Below, piece by piece: positions 27,694 to 36,666 of a DNA stretch of 64,000 nt; position 1 is the first letter of the stretch, and the number at the start of each line of letters is the position of its first letter. A model generated the notes under the pieces. The model did not search any database and was not told where the DNA came from. It saw nothing but the letters and a program-made list of their open reading frames with translations. Source of the stretch: Sinomicrobium kalidii (GTDB taxonomy: Bacteria; Bacteroidota; Bacteroidia; Flavobacteriales; Flavobacteriaceae); NCBI RefSeq assembly GCF_021183825.1, contig NZ_CP089211.1, positions 2,294,001 through 2,358,000 of the forward strand. Reading direction: 5' to 3'. A program made the translations under genes and the position numbers.

Positions 27694-29139
27694 TTATTCG
27701 GTTTTACCCGGAGCCCGGTTTTCGCTACCTTTAATGTCCAGAAGATTATCGCCGAGTTCCTGTCGTTTTTTATTGGCCAGATCTACTATTTTCCGTACGA
27801 CTTCAGGATGTTTCCCTGCCACGTTTTCGGTCTCTGTGGAATCGGTGGAAAGGTTGTACAATTCTATATCATCAAGTGTTATATGCCTGTATTTTCCGGG
27901 GGTTCCTCCCGTGCCCGGCTCCTGCCCTTTCATGGTCCTGTAGGTGTGTGGAAAATAGAGCTTCCAGTCATTATAGCGCACGCCGTGAAGTTCATTTACC
28001 TTGTAATAAAAGTAATAGGCTTCATGCGGATTTTCCCCGGTTTCACCTGTAAAAATATCCCATACATTCTTCCCGTCTATTTTATGCTCAGGAAGTGTGC
28101 TTTTGGTGAGTGATGCAATGGTGGGAAAAAGGTCAATGGCCATTACGGGCGTGTTTATGGTCTTGTTTTCGGGAAGTTTTCCGGGAAACCGTGCAATAAA
28201 CGGTTCGCGCTGGCCGCCTTCCCAGGTGGTGCCTTTTCCTTCGCGGAAGGGATGTGCAGAACCCGCATGATCGCCATAAGCAAGCCAGGGGCCGTTGTCG
28301 GAAGTAAAAATAACAAGGGTGTTTTTATCCAGTTGATTGGCTTTAAGTGACTGAAGTATTTGCCCGACAGACCAGTCGATCTCCATGATAACATCACCGT
28401 AAAGTCCGCGTTCTGATTTTCCCTTGAACTTATCGGAAACAAACAACGGAACATGGGGCTGGGGATGCGCCACGTAAAGGAAAAACGGATTTTCCCTGTT
28501 GTTTTCGATAAATTTTACGGCTTTTTCCGTGATCCGGGTGGTAAGCATGGATTGATCGTCCAGGGTGTCTATAATTTTTTCATTTTCATATAACGGCAGG
28601 GGATCAAAATCATAGATAGTCCCCTGTTGCGGATGGTGCGGCCACATGTCGTTGGAAAACGGAATGCCGAAAAAATCGTCAAAACCCTGTTTGTTCGGCA
28701 TAAAATCGGGATCGTCACCCAGGTGCCATTTTCCGTATATGGCGGTGTTGTACCCGTTCGATTTCAGCATATCGGCCATAGTGGTTTCGTCGGGATTCAA
28801 GCCTATTCCGGAATGGGGCATCAGCGCGTTGTGAATTCCTAACCGGTTAGGATAACAGCCTGTAAGGAGCGCTGCCCGGGAAGCGGAACACACGGGTTGA
28901 GCCGCATAAAAACTGGTGAGTTTGATACCTTCTCCGGCCATTTGGTCCAGGTTTGGGGTTTTTATATCGGGAGAACCGAAACATCCAACATCTTCATAAC
29001 CCTGATCATCGGTAAAAATGATAACTACATTTGGCGGTGTAGTGGTTGTACCGGCGGTTTCCTGTTTTTTCTTTTTTGTGTTTGTGCACGAAAACAAACA
29101 AATGGAAACTACGGTAAAAAGTAAAAGTCTGAAGTGCAT
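27694..29139 (-). CDS. Sulfatase (type I, formylglycine-dependent) lipoprotein
   Basis: A 481-residue arylsulfatase-type enzyme. The start is set at MHFRLLLFTVVSICLFSC, a lipoprotein signal; the Cys at 18 would be lipidated. The catalytic Cys to be oxidised to formylglycine is in PVCSASRAALLTGCYPNR (C-x-A-x-R form). Metal-binding residues appear in FTDDQGYEDVG and in TSDNGP. Such sulfatases remove sulfate from polysaccharides or glycans in marine and gut Bacteroidota. No glycoside hydrolase or SusC/D pair is adjacent, so it is a stand-alone enzyme. An anaerobic or FGE maturase is not in the window. Confidence 0.92.
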   Translation of the reverse strand: MHFRLLLFTVVSICLFSCTNTKKKKQETAGTTTTPPNVVIIFTDDQGYEDVGCFGSPDIKTPNLDQMAGEGIKLTSFYAAQPVCSASRAALLTGCYPNRLGIHNALMPHSGIGLNPDETTMADMLKSNGYNTAIYGKWHLGDDPDFMPNKQGFDDFFGIPFSNDMWPHHPQQGTIYDFDPLPLYENEKIIDTLDDQSMLTTRITEKAVKFIENNRENPFFLYVAHPQPHVPLFVSDKFKGKSERGLYGDVIMEIDWSVGQILQSLKANQLDKNTLVIFTSDNGPWLAYGDHAGSAHPFREGKGTTWEGGQREPFIARFPGKLPENKTINTPVMAIDLFPTIASLTKSTLPEHKIDGKNVWDIFTGETGENPHEAYYFYYKVNELHGVRYNDWKLYFPHTYRTMKGQEPGTGGTPGKYRHITLDDIELYNLSTDSTETENVAGKHPEVVRKIVDLANKKRQELGDNLLDIKGSENRAPGKTE

Positions 29140-29303
29140 AATATTAAATTTTGGAAGGGTAAAATAACAAATAAAAACCGTTCTGATGTTGCTTTTACCG
29201 GAAAACAGGGTGGAATCCGGCAAATAATGAAGATAATCCGGGGGCTAATGCCGGATAAGCACTGCGTTTTTGGGTATGATGATGCATTCCTGATATTTTG
29301 CTT

Positions 29304-29311
29304 TATCTTTG
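29304..29311 (+). promoter_or_regulatory. -7 element of dusB promoter
   Basis: TATCTTTG matches TAnnTTTG, 22 bases before the dusB start. Confidence 0.5.
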
Positions 29312-29333
29312 CACCGCAATAAATTAAAGTACT

Positions 29334-30326
29334 GTGGTTAAGATAGGTAACATAGAAGTGGGAACGTTTCCCTTATTGCTGGCCCCGATGGAAGATGTGA
29401 GCGATCCTCCTTTCCGGGCGCTTTGCAAAGAGCAGGGGGCCGATGTGGTGTATACGGAATTTATTTCTTCGGAGGGATTGATACGCGATGCTGCCAAGAG
29501 TATACAGAAACTGGATATTTATAAAAAGGAACGGCCCGTAGGGATACAGATTTTCGGTGCGGAACTCGATTCGATGTTGCGGGCCATAGATATTGTGGAA
29601 CAATCGAACCCGGATATTATTGATATTAATTATGGCTGTCCTGTAAAAAAAGTAGTATGTAAAAATGCGGGTTCCGGGATACTTCGCGACATTCCGTTGA
29701 TGATAAAACTCACGGAGGAAATGGTAAAGCGAACGAAACTTCCCGTTACTGTAAAAACACGCCTTGGCTGGGACAGTGATTCCATAAAAATAGTAGAGGT
29801 GGCCGAACGCTTGCAGGATGTGGGCATCCAGGCGATATCCATTCACGGCCGTACACGGGTACAGATGTATAAGGGAGAAGCTGACTGGCGCCCGATCGCC
29901 GAAGTAAAAAACAATCCCCGGATGCATATTCCTGTTTTTGGTAACGGTGATGTGGACAGTCCGGAAAGAGCTGTGGAAATGCGTGATAAATTTGGTCTTG
30001 ACGGGGCCATGATAGGCCGGGCAAGTATTGGGAATCCCTGGTTTTTCAAGGAAGTGAAACACTTTTTCGAAACAGGAACACATATGACGCCGCCAACGAT
30101 GGAAGAAAGGGTGGAAGCTGCGCGAAGACACCTTCAAATGTCCATAGACTGGAAAGGGGAAAAACTGGGAGTACTGGAAACGAGAAGGCATTATACGAAC
30201 TATTTCAAGGGGATTCCCCATTTCAAGGAATACCGGCAGAAAATGGTGACTTCAGACGATGCCAAAGATGTTTTTGAAGCGTTTGATGAGGTTTTGGAAA
30301 AATTCGGAGATCATCAGTTTGCCTGA
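29334..30326 (+). CDS. dusB: tRNA-dihydrouridine synthase B
   Basis: A 330-residue FMN enzyme that reduces uridine in the tRNA D-loop. It starts with GTG. Family motifs: APMEDVSDPPFRALC, DINYGCPVKKVVCKNAGSG with the catalytic Cys, VTVKTRLGW, and IHGRTRVQMYKG; the last two include phosphate-binding and flavin residues. The helical C-terminal domain is complete. It is transcribed alone; the 230-base gap after it contains short AGATTGA-type direct and inverted repeats. Confidence 0.95.
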   Translation: MVKIGNIEVGTFPLLLAPMEDVSDPPFRALCKEQGADVVYTEFISSEGLIRDAAKSIQKLDIYKKERPVGIQIFGAELDSMLRAIDIVEQSNPDIIDINYGCPVKKVVCKNAGSGILRDIPLMIKLTEEMVKRTKLPVTVKTRLGWDSDSIKIVEVAERLQDVGIQAISIHGRTRVQMYKGEADWRPIAEVKNNPRMHIPVFGNGDVDSPERAVEMRDKFGLDGAMIGRASIGNPWFFKEVKHFFETGTHMTPPTMEERVEAARRHLQMSIDWKGEKLGVLETRRHYTNYFKGIPHFKEYRQKMVTSDDAKDVFEAFDEVLEKFGDHQFA

Positions 30327-30558
30327 GAAATTGTTTGGATCTTTCAATCCTTTACATCTTTTGTATCCCCGAAAAAGCTGAGGTTAAAAGATTGATCTGG
30401 CTACGCCAGGAGATTGAATGAGATTGAAAGATTTAGAGCGTTTTTTTAGAATTAATCTCCCTGTAATTAGGGGATTCAATCTTCCATCAATCTTTATGCA
30501 ATCTAATATTTTCAACATCCGCCTCAGGCCATGTGCTGAAAAATAGCTTCGACAGTTC

Positions 30559-31767
30559 CTAATTCTGTTCGAGGACCAGTTTTTCCGAGATCCTTCCGGA
30601 AGCTATTTTGGCAGCGATAAGCCCTAAAACTGCGATAGTACACAACACGATAAGCATGTTGGAAAGATGGATTTCCACCGGATAGGGCAATGAAGGCGTA
30701 ATACGAAGCCATCCGAAAGCCATTTGCGACCAAGTGAGCAATACGCCAAGTGCAATGCCCATACTTCCGCCCACCAGGGTTACCAAAATACCCTGTACGA
30801 AGAAAATACGGCGTAATTGCTTTACTGTTGCCCCCATACTGAACAGGGTGTTCAGGTTTTTACGTTTGTCGAGTATCATCATGATAATAGCTCCGACCAC
30901 ATTAAACAAAGCGATGATAAGCACCAGGGTAAAGATAAGATAGGTAGCCATGTTTTCGGTGTTCAGCATACGGTATAAGGCATCATTTTGCTGAACGCGG
31001 TCTTTTACAATCACCTTGTCGTTAAATACGGAAGCAATTTGCTGCTTTACTTTTTCCTTGTTTGCATTCGGGGTGAGCTTTATGTTTATTCCCGTTATTT
31101 CTTCAGGGTTTTTGTGTAGTATCTTCTGTACCAATTCCAGATCGGAAAACACATATTTTTTGTCGATGTCTTCCGTAATGGCATAAACACCGGACACGGT
31201 GACGGCCACTTCATTATAAGGCGTGGTATTGCCCGTTATACTGCCTTTACCCGGTTTCGGCACCAGTATTTTCAACGGATTTCTGTAATCGTTGAGAGCA
31301 ATCCCGAGAAGGCTGGCGGTACCGAGACCGGTAACTACTTCATTCAGTTCCCTGTCAAACCAGTTTCCGTAATAGAGAATACTGTCTGTATTGACTACAT
31401 TGGCATAATTTTCGTCCGTTCCTTTTATGAGGGCCACATGGTTCTTTTGTTTGTGGGTCAAAAGTATCTGTTCTTCGATCTCCCGGGAATAGGAAATCAC
31501 TTCCGGAATGGTTTTTAACTGTTTTTTTTCGCTTTCGGTTAAAGTAATGAATTTTCCCTTGTCTTTTAACACTTTCAGGTCGGGGTCAAAAGAATTGCTG
31601 AAAGAAAGGCTGAAAGTTTTAAGGCCTGCAAATCCGGAAAGTACAATAAATAAAGCTGCAGCGCCGATAACCACTACAAGAAAAGTGACCAGATTGATTA
31701 TATTTACGGCATTCTGGCTGCTTTTGGAAACCAGATATCTCTTGGCTATGTATGTGGGGAAATGCAC
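30559..31767 (-). CDS. ABC transporter permease, LolE/FtsX-like
   Basis: A 402-residue permease with one N-terminal membrane helix (residues 24-48), a large periplasmic MacB-like core (60-265), and three C-terminal helices (FtsX domain, residues 275-395). This is the layout of LolC/LolE, which release lipoproteins from the inner membrane. The start MHFPTYIAKRYLVSKSSQNAVNIIN matches Bacteroidota members. The partner ATPase LolD is not adjacent. It is co-directional with rbfA upstream, with an 80-base gap. Confidence 0.85.
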   Translation of the reverse strand: MHFPTYIAKRYLVSKSSQNAVNIINLVTFLVVVIGAAALFIVLSGFAGLKTFSLSFSNSFDPDLKVLKDKGKFITLTESEKKQLKTIPEVISYSREIEEQILLTHKQKNHVALIKGTDENYANVVNTDSILYYGNWFDRELNEVVTGLGTASLLGIALNDYRNPLKILVPKPGKGSITGNTTPYNEVAVTVSGVYAITEDIDKKYVFSDLELVQKILHKNPEEITGINIKLTPNANKEKVKQQIASVFNDKVIVKDRVQQNDALYRMLNTENMATYLIFTLVLIIALFNVVGAIIMMILDKRKNLNTLFSMGATVKQLRRIFFVQGILVTLVGGSMGIALGVLLTWSQMAFGWLRITPSLPYPVEIHLSNMLIVLCTIAVLGLIAAKIASGRISEKLVLEQN

Positions 31768-31847
31768 TGTCTGTTTTTGCGTTGCCGTTTTCGTCCTCTT
31801 CCGGTGGATTTATAACGTGGTCCTGTAGGAAATATGATAGTCCGCGC

Positions 31848-32240
31848 TCACGATTTTTTCCGTTTGTCCAGCATATCGGGATTTTGTATGGGGTTTTCCC
31901 TGCCTTTCAGGGATTTTTCGATTTTGTCTATGTATTCCAGGGAATCGTCCATAAAAAAGTCCAGTTCGGGAACTCTTCGCAACTGATTTCTGGTGCGCTT
32001 TGCGAGTTCGTGCTTTATCTGTGACTGATTTTTTTTAATTCCTGCCAGGAGTTCCCCGCTTTTGGCATTAGGGAATATACTCAAATAGATTTTGGCTACG
32101 GACAAATCAACCGTTACAGCTACTTTGGTTACGGAGATGAGTATGCCCTGAAGTCCTCCGTCTGTGGCGGCACGTTGCAATATATCGGCCAGGTCGCGCT
32201 GGATTACTCCTGCTATTTTTTTCTGTCTGTTACTCTCCAT
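31848..32240 (-). CDS. rbfA: 30S ribosome-binding factor A
   Basis: A 130-residue KH-fold protein that binds the 16S 5' helix during 30S assembly. It starts MESNRQKKIAGVIQRDLADI, typical of the family; the KH motif area is VAVTVDLSVAKIYLSIFP, and the C-terminal RVPELDFFMDDSLEYIDKIE is the usual PxLxFxxDxS motif. It is followed by the LolE-like permease gene. Confidence 0.94.
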   Translation of the reverse strand: MESNRQKKIAGVIQRDLADILQRAATDGGLQGILISVTKVAVTVDLSVAKIYLSIFPNAKSGELLAGIKKNQSQIKHELAKRTRNQLRRVPELDFFMDDSLEYIDKIEKSLKGRENPIQNPDMLDKRKKS

Positions 32241-32348
32241 AGTGCAAAAATAGGAAATACCGAGCAGTCAGGGACATGTATAACGTATAAATCGATACGG
32301 TTTCAGTAAATTACATGGGAAATCCTATATTTGTTAAAATATAAAGTG

Positions 32349-32783
32349 ATGAAAAAAATAGAACATCTTGGAATTGCGGTAAGCAATATTGAAAAATCCA
32401 ATACATTGTATACCAAATTACTGGGAGTTGAGCCATATAAAACGGAAACCGTAGCAGGTGAAGGGGTAAAAACATCTTTTTTCCGGGTTGGTGAAAGCAA
32501 GATCGAATTACTGGAAGCGACGAACGCGGACAGTCCTATTCATAAGTTCATACAAAAGCGGGGAGAAGGGATTCATCATATCGCCTTTGATGTAGCGGAT
32601 ATAGAAATGGAAACGCGGCGGTTGGTGGCCGAAGGTTTTGTAGTATTGAATGAAGTTCCGAAACAGGGAGCGGACAATAAAAAAGTTGTTTTTTTACACC
32701 CTAAAAGCACTAACGGGGTTTTGGTGGAACTTTGTCAGGAGACAGAAGCGCCAAAATCCCCCGGTAATACAGGAGAAAAGTGA
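32349..32783 (+). CDS. mce: Methylmalonyl-CoA epimerase
   Basis: A 144-residue glyoxalase-fold (VOC) enzyme that converts (R)- and (S)-methylmalonyl-CoA. The start is placed at MKKIEHLGIAVSNIEK. The metal ligands are His in IEHLGIAV, Gln/Glu near KIELLE, His in GIHHIAFDV, and Glu in GVLVELCQ. It links propionate or branched-chain amino-acid breakdown to succinyl-CoA; the mutase is not in the window. It is divergent from rbfA and followed by tRNA-Met. Confidence 0.92.
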   Translation: MKKIEHLGIAVSNIEKSNTLYTKLLGVEPYKTETVAGEGVKTSFFRVGESKIELLEATNADSPIHKFIQKRGEGIHHIAFDVADIEMETRRLVAEGFVVLNEVPKQGADNKKVVFLHPKSTNGVLVELCQETEAPKSPGNTGEK

Positions 32784-32805
32784 TGATATAAAAAGCCTAA
32801 AAAGT

Positions 32806-32836
32806 TTGCAGCAAATTAAAATAAGTAGTAATATTG
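32806..32836 (+). promoter_or_regulatory. Promoter of tRNA-Met
   Basis: TTG at 32806-32808 and TAATATTG at 32829-32836 (one mismatch to TAnnTTTG), 20 bases apart and 15 bases before the tRNA. Confidence 0.55.
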
Positions 32837-32851
32837 CATCCGCAAAATGCG

Positions 32852-32925
32852 GGTCCTATAGCTCAGCTGGTTAGAGCACTTGACTCATAATCAAGGGGTC
32901 CCTGGTTCGAGCCCAGGTGGGACCA
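32852..32925 (+). tRNA. tRNA-Met (CAT), elongator type
   Basis: Acceptor stem GGTCCTA/TGGGACC (one G-T pair), D-arm AGCTCAGCTGGTTAGAGC, anticodon stem TTGA/TCAA with loop CTCATAA (anticodon CAT), T-arm CCTGG-TTCGAGC-CCAGG, discriminator A; no CCA encoded. A tRNA-Ile with lysidine-modified CAT cannot be fully excluded, but the D-arm and stem pattern resemble elongator Met. Confidence 0.88.
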
Positions 32926-32941
32926 CAACAGTAAACGCAAG

Positions 32942-32967
32942 GCCTCTGAGACTTCGGGGGCTTTTTT
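32942..32967 (+). terminator. Terminator after tRNA-Met
   Basis: GCCTCTG/CGGGGGC stem (7 bp with G-T pairs), 6-base loop, then six T residues. Confidence 0.75.
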
Positions 32968-32991
32968 CATTCCGCACGGTTCATTTGATAA

Positions 32992-33882
32992 CTACTTAAC
33001 CGAAAAGTCATCCTGAAAATTAGAAATAAAGTCTTTAATATACTTTTTATGGATATCGGAATTTCTAAAAACGAGGTAATGGGTCCTCTTTAAACCATTA
33101 CTGCTTATTCTCTTAAAGACCAAATCATCTGATAACTTGAATGTCTTTAAAGGCCATTTTGGCATACAAATAATTCCCATATTGGCCATAACCATTTCCA
33201 AAGCAACTTCTGTAAGCGGAATGGCCGAAATTTTTAATGGGTTAATTTTATTCGGCTTTAAAAAGTGTTGATAAACAGAAACCGTTTCCAAAGGAAAGGA
33301 ATGAATGATCAGGTGTGCCTTTGAAAAATGGCCGGGATCTAAAAAACTATATTGATTTAAAACACTTTCCCTGTGCATAATGGCAAAGATCTCATCTTCG
33401 TGTATTTCGACATGGGCAAGTGAGTTATTTGAAGGTTTTTCAGTAACTATTGCAATATCAATTTCACTGGACAAAATTTTGGAAATGGGCTGATGTGTGG
33501 CTTCAAGGATCAAATCCACATGAATCTCAGGATACAGCAATCCCATTTTCTGGATAAATCCGGATAAACCTTGATAGAATGAGTAACACTCCGTACTTAC
33601 TTTAATACTTCCCGCCGAACCGGCTTTTATGTTCCGGATGTTTTTAAATCCCTTTTCTATGCTATCGAGAATAGTTCCTCCCAATTTATAGAGCTCTATT
33701 CCTTCTTCTGTCAATTCCCATTTGTTCCTTGTCCTATGAAATATCTTAAATCCGAGTTGTCCCTCCAATTCTCTCAACTGATGACTCAATGCCGACTGAG
33801 TTAGAAACAATTTTTCCGATGAATTGGCTATACTCCCTTCGTCTGCAATCGTTTTTATAAGCCTGAAATACTTGATCTCCAT
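32992..33882 (-). CDS. LysR family transcriptional regulator
   Basis: A 296-residue regulator. The start is set at MEIKYFRLIKTIADEGSIAN, the usual LysR N-terminus; 36 more upstream codons are open but extend beyond the family. The winged HTH spans residues 1-60 (LFLTQSALSHQLRELEGQLG). The effector-binding domain follows, with the typical switch near residues 90-280. It is divergent from the rhodanese-acetyltransferase pair with a gap of about 130 bases, so it probably controls that pair and itself. No operator could be assigned. Confidence 0.9.
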   Translation of the reverse strand: MEIKYFRLIKTIADEGSIANSSEKLFLTQSALSHQLRELEGQLGFKIFHRTRNKWELTEEGIELYKLGGTILDSIEKGFKNIRNIKAGSAGSIKVSTECYSFYQGLSGFIQKMGLLYPEIHVDLILEATHQPISKILSSEIDIAIVTEKPSNNSLAHVEIHEDEIFAIMHRESVLNQYSFLDPGHFSKAHLIIHSFPLETVSVYQHFLKPNKINPLKISAIPLTEVALEMVMANMGIICMPKWPLKTFKLSDDLVFKRISSNGLKRTHYLVFRNSDIHKKYIKDFISNFQDDFSVK

Positions 33883-34016
33883 GGGTACAAAATTAATATA
33901 ATGGCAATACCGGTAAGCTGAAAATATTTCAGCTAAAGTATCAAATCCCTCAACCTCAAAAATATTCGGAGGCTTTTCAACACCATACATTTGAGCTGAA
34001 TTTAAATCCTAATATC

Positions 34017-34409
34017 ATGCAAAAACAAATTGAATTTTACGAAAGAAAACTCGCTTACGAAATGGATCCGTCGGATGTATTCCATGCACTCGAAAACAGT
34101 CAGAGTATTGTTGTTGTAGATACCCGTCAGTCATTTGGCTATGAAAAAGAACATATCCCTACGGCAATCAATCTACCCCATAGGGAAATGGATGAAGAAA
34201 CTACTAAACATTTGGACCGGGAGAAGACCTATGTTTGTTATTGTGACGGAATTGGCTGTAATGCCTCCACTAAAGGTGCTTTAAAGATGACAAAGTTAGG
34301 CTTTAAGGTTAAAGAATTGATCGGAGGTATTGAATGGTGGAAGTTTGACGGCTATGCTACCGAGGGAAAGAATCCGGTAAAAGGTTCTAAAATACAATGT
34401 GCTTGTTAA
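34017..34409 (+). CDS. Rhodanese-like domain protein
   Basis: A 130-residue single-domain sulfurtransferase-like protein. Visible elements are VVVDTRQSFGYEKEHIPTAI, the active-site Cys in the loop VCYCDGIGCNASTKGA, and the terminal LIGGIEWWKFDGYA, a rhodanese end motif. The loop has three closely spaced Cys, more than a simple rhodanese, which could help redox or metal binding. The partner is unknown. It is the first gene of a two-gene unit with a GNAT enzyme 2 bases downstream and is divergent from a LysR regulator. Confidence 0.88.
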   Translation: MQKQIEFYERKLAYEMDPSDVFHALENSQSIVVVDTRQSFGYEKEHIPTAINLPHREMDEETTKHLDREKTYVCYCDGIGCNASTKGALKMTKLGFKVKELIGGIEWWKFDGYATEGKNPVKGSKIQCAC

Positions 34410-34411
34410 AG

Positions 34412-34855
34412 ATGAACATCAGATTTGCTAGGGAAGAAGATCTCAGACAAATTTCCGGATTGTGCAAGGAACATGCCCGGTATGAAAAAACAGCATGGTT
34501 AACAAAAAATCATGAAAAGCGGTTAGGAGAACTCCTTTTTAAAGAGGATTCACCTTTAAAGTGTTTAGTAGTCGAATATAAAGGCGAAATAGTTGGATAT
34601 GCCACATATATAAAACAAATTTCAACCTGGGATGCTAACTTTTACATTTATCTCGATTGTTTGTATCTCAAAGAAAGAATTAGAGGGAAAGGTGCTGGAA
34701 AGCAAGTCATGGAACAGATAAAAGAAGATGCAACATCCGAAAATTGCAACATGATTCAATGGCAAACACCTAATTTCAACATAAAAGCAATCCGCTTTTA
34801 TTACAAATTGGGGGCAACATCCAAGAACAAGGAGCGATTTTTTTGGCATATCTGA
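34412..34855 (+). CDS. GNAT family N-acetyltransferase
   Basis: A 147-residue acetyltransferase. The start is set at MNIRFAREEDLRQIS, 2 bases after the rhodanese stop; an alternative start 15 bases upstream overlaps the previous gene. Motif A is YLDCLYLKERIRGKGAGKQV with the R/Q-x-x-G-x-G/A element RGKGAG. The C-terminal AIRFYYKLGATSK is motif B. The substrate is unknown. The tight spacing implies co-translation with the rhodanese gene. Confidence 0.86.
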   Translation: MNIRFAREEDLRQISGLCKEHARYEKTAWLTKNHEKRLGELLFKEDSPLKCLVVEYKGEIVGYATYIKQISTWDANFYIYLDCLYLKERIRGKGAGKQVMEQIKEDATSENCNMIQWQTPNFNIKAIRFYYKLGATSKNKERFFWHI

Positions 34856-35033
34856 ATTAATCAATATTTCAACTGGACAATTTTAAAAGGATCTAAAGCC
34901 ATTAGAAAAATGGCTCTATTCAGGATTTCCACATCAACCTAATTATCTATAAATCATACCTTAACCCAAGATGTTTTTAATCTGAAAGTTCACCTAAAAG
35001 CTCCAAATCTTCCAAAAATTGGTTCGAAATTTG

Positions 35034-35096
35034 TATCTTTGGGTCCACCGGTAAAATTAAGGCTTTACAGAGGTTGAACTCTTGAAGCCTTTTTTA
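35034..35096 (+). ncRNA. Candidate short transcript (promoter and terminator without ORF)
   Basis: A TATCTTTG -7-like element (35034-35041) is followed within 20-50 bases by a terminator-like hairpin, AAGGCTT/AAGCCTT (7 bp, with an inner AGAG/CTCT pair), and six T residues. There is no open frame between them and no -33 TTG at normal spacing. It could be a small RNA, the relic of a lost gene, or chance. The gap from 34,856 to 35,147 holds nothing else. Confidence 0.3.
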
Positions 35097-35147
35097 TTTG
35101 CATGCAATTTGCACTCAAGGTAAGTTTTTTTCATTGGGTTTCGAATT

Positions 35148-35591
35148 TCAGTCTGTGGAAAATATAGAACGTAGTACATCGATGATTTTCACTCTCTTGT
35201 GTTTTTTTTGGGTAACTGTTGTCACTTCTTCCGGATGAAGGCACTGCCATATCTTATTCCAACCTAAAAACCCGCCTATATTCCGGTCGTCAATAAAGAT
35301 ATCGGCATTAAGCTTCCGGCTATACCCATTTCCCCGGGTTTCCCCGGGATAATTTTCATTTACCGCATAGAATTCGACCCCGTGATCTTTACAATAATCC
35401 ACAGCATCTTCCAGGCTTTTACCCTGCCTGTAGGTCCACAGGACAAGCCGGTGCCCTTTTTGCTGTAAGGCCCTGATCGTATGAAAGGCACGGGGCATTT
35501 CCTTTCCTATCTTAGGGTATTTATGTTCGACAATGGTTCCGTCAAAATCTACGGCTATGACTTTTCCGGAACTATATATAAAATGATTCAT
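35148..35591 (-). CDS. HAD superfamily hydrolase-like protein
   Basis: A 147-residue protein with HAD motif I VIAVDFDGTIVEHKYP (nucleophile Asp and second Asp), motif II near LVLWTYRQGKSLEDA (Thr), and motif IV near ADIFIDDRNIGG. It is short and capless, similar to BT0820-like proteins of Bacteroidota, which are annotated loosely as capsular-polysaccharide hydrolases. The substrate is unknown. It is followed (downstream side) by the LysR-rhodanese-GNAT cluster, but no link is apparent. Confidence 0.8.
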   Translation of the reverse strand: MNHFIYSSGKVIAVDFDGTIVEHKYPKIGKEMPRAFHTIRALQQKGHRLVLWTYRQGKSLEDAVDYCKDHGVEFYAVNENYPGETRGNGYSRKLNADIFIDDRNIGGFLGWNKIWQCLHPEEVTTVTQKKHKRVKIIDVLRSIFSTD

Positions 35592-35621
35592 GCTTTGAGG
35601 TCAAGGGTGAAGTTGTTATTC

Positions 35622-36062
35622 TTAACCGTGTTTTGTTTTTAATGCAGAAAACAGATCTTTGTCTATTTTATTTTTGTTCTCCGCTGCAAAGTCGGTATAG
35701 GTCAGGGCAGCTCTTTTTAATTCGCTTTGAATTTCTTCTGTATTGATATCCGGGTGTTCATGCTTCAGCAGGTGTAAAAGATAATAAATGACCCGCCTGA
35801 ACATGGCCCCGGCTTCCTTCTGCTGTTTGAGTTCCACATGGGTGTAGGCGATGTTATTGCATGAAATAACATATAACTGTATAAAAGGAACACGATTGCG
35901 AATACAGTCGGAGAGATGGTTGTTTAATACTTCGGCCCGGTAAAGGGCATCTTTGTATCCTTTCAAAGCTTCTTCGAACTGCCCTTTGCGGAACAATTGG
36001 TTGGATGCCTTTGTCTTGGCTTTCCAAAAGTTTTCTATGTGATTCAGGCACGGCTCACTCAT
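35622..36062 (-). CDS. Hypothetical helical (TPR-like) protein
   Basis: A 146-residue, mostly helical protein. The start is placed at MSEPCLNHIENFWKAKTKA, 7 bases after the superoxide dismutase stop; an in-frame upstream extension overlaps that gene and is unlikely. The helix pairs at residues 10-40 and 60-110 (SNQLFRKGQFEEALKGYKDA) resemble tetratricopeptide repeats. No enzymatic motif is seen. The position after the dismutase gene suggests co-transcription with it. Confidence 0.65.
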   Translation of the reverse strand: MSEPCLNHIENFWKAKTKASNQLFRKGQFEEALKGYKDALYRAEVLNNHLSDCIRNRVPFIQLYVISCNNIAYTHVELKQQKEAGAMFRRVIYYLLHLLKHEHPDINTEEIQSELKRAALTYTDFAAENKNKIDKDLFSALKTKHG

Positions 36063-36069
36063 GGTATTG

Positions 36070-36666
36070 CTATTTGAGGTTTTTGTCGGCAAAATCCCAA
36101 TTGACGATCTCCCAGAAACTTTCCACGAATTTCGGGCGGGCATTGCGGTAGTCAATGTAGTAGGCATGTTCCCATACGTCAAGAGTAAGGATGGGGGTTT
36201 TGTCTTCGGTGAGCGGGGTATGGGCGTCTTTCATGGGAAGGATTTCCAGTTTGCCTTCCTGGTCCTGTGCCAGCCATGTCCAGCCTGCACCGAACAGTTT
36301 CACAGCGCTTGCCGAAAATTCCTCTTTGAACTTTTCAAAACTTTCAAAATCCCTTTCGATGTATGCCTTGATCTTCCCGGTCGGGGCCTTACCTCCATCC
36401 GGGGACAGGCAATGCCAGAAGAAACTGTGATTCCAGTGCTGGGCTGCATTGTTGAAGAGCGCTGCATTGTTGTTTTCAAAGCCCTCCCGGACAACCTCTT
36501 TCAGGGGAATACCGGCCAACGGAGTGTCTTTGGTAAGGCCGTTCAGGTTGTTCACATAGGCAGCGTGGTGCTTCCCGTAGTGATAATCAAAGGTTTCTTC
36601 GGTGATGATAGGGGCAAGGGAATTTGTATCATAAGGCAATTCGGGCAGTTGATATACTGTTTTCAT
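36070..36666 (-). CDS. Superoxide dismutase, Fe/Mn type
   Basis: A 198-residue cytoplasmic dismutase. The metal ligands are His in FDYHYGKHHAAYV, His in NNAAQHWNHSFFW, and Asp and His in DVWEHAYYIDY. The conserved GSGWTWL region reads GAGWTWLA. The NNAAQHWNH element, with Gln contributed from the N-terminal half, favours the iron form, but metal choice cannot be settled by eye. It is the first gene of a two-gene unit with the TPR-like gene, and lies opposite the TonB receptor gene. Confidence 0.95.
   Translation of the reverse strand: MKTVYQLPELPYDTNSLAPIITEETFDYHYGKHHAAYVNNLNGLTKDTPLAGIPLKEVVREGFENNNAALFNNAAQHWNHSFFWHCLSPDGGKAPTGKIKAYIERDFESFEKFKEEFSASAVKLFGAGWTWLAQDQEGKLEILPMKDAHTPLTEDKTPILTLDVWEHAYYIDYRNARPKFVESFWEIVNWDFADKNLK

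Noticed and set aside
29373..30221. A 282-codon open frame on the minus strand
   Set aside because: Antisense to dusB, whose motifs are complete.
35010..35055. A tRNA 3' end-like stretch (GGTTCGAAATT...GGGTCCACC)
   Set aside because: No matching acceptor or T-stem can be formed.
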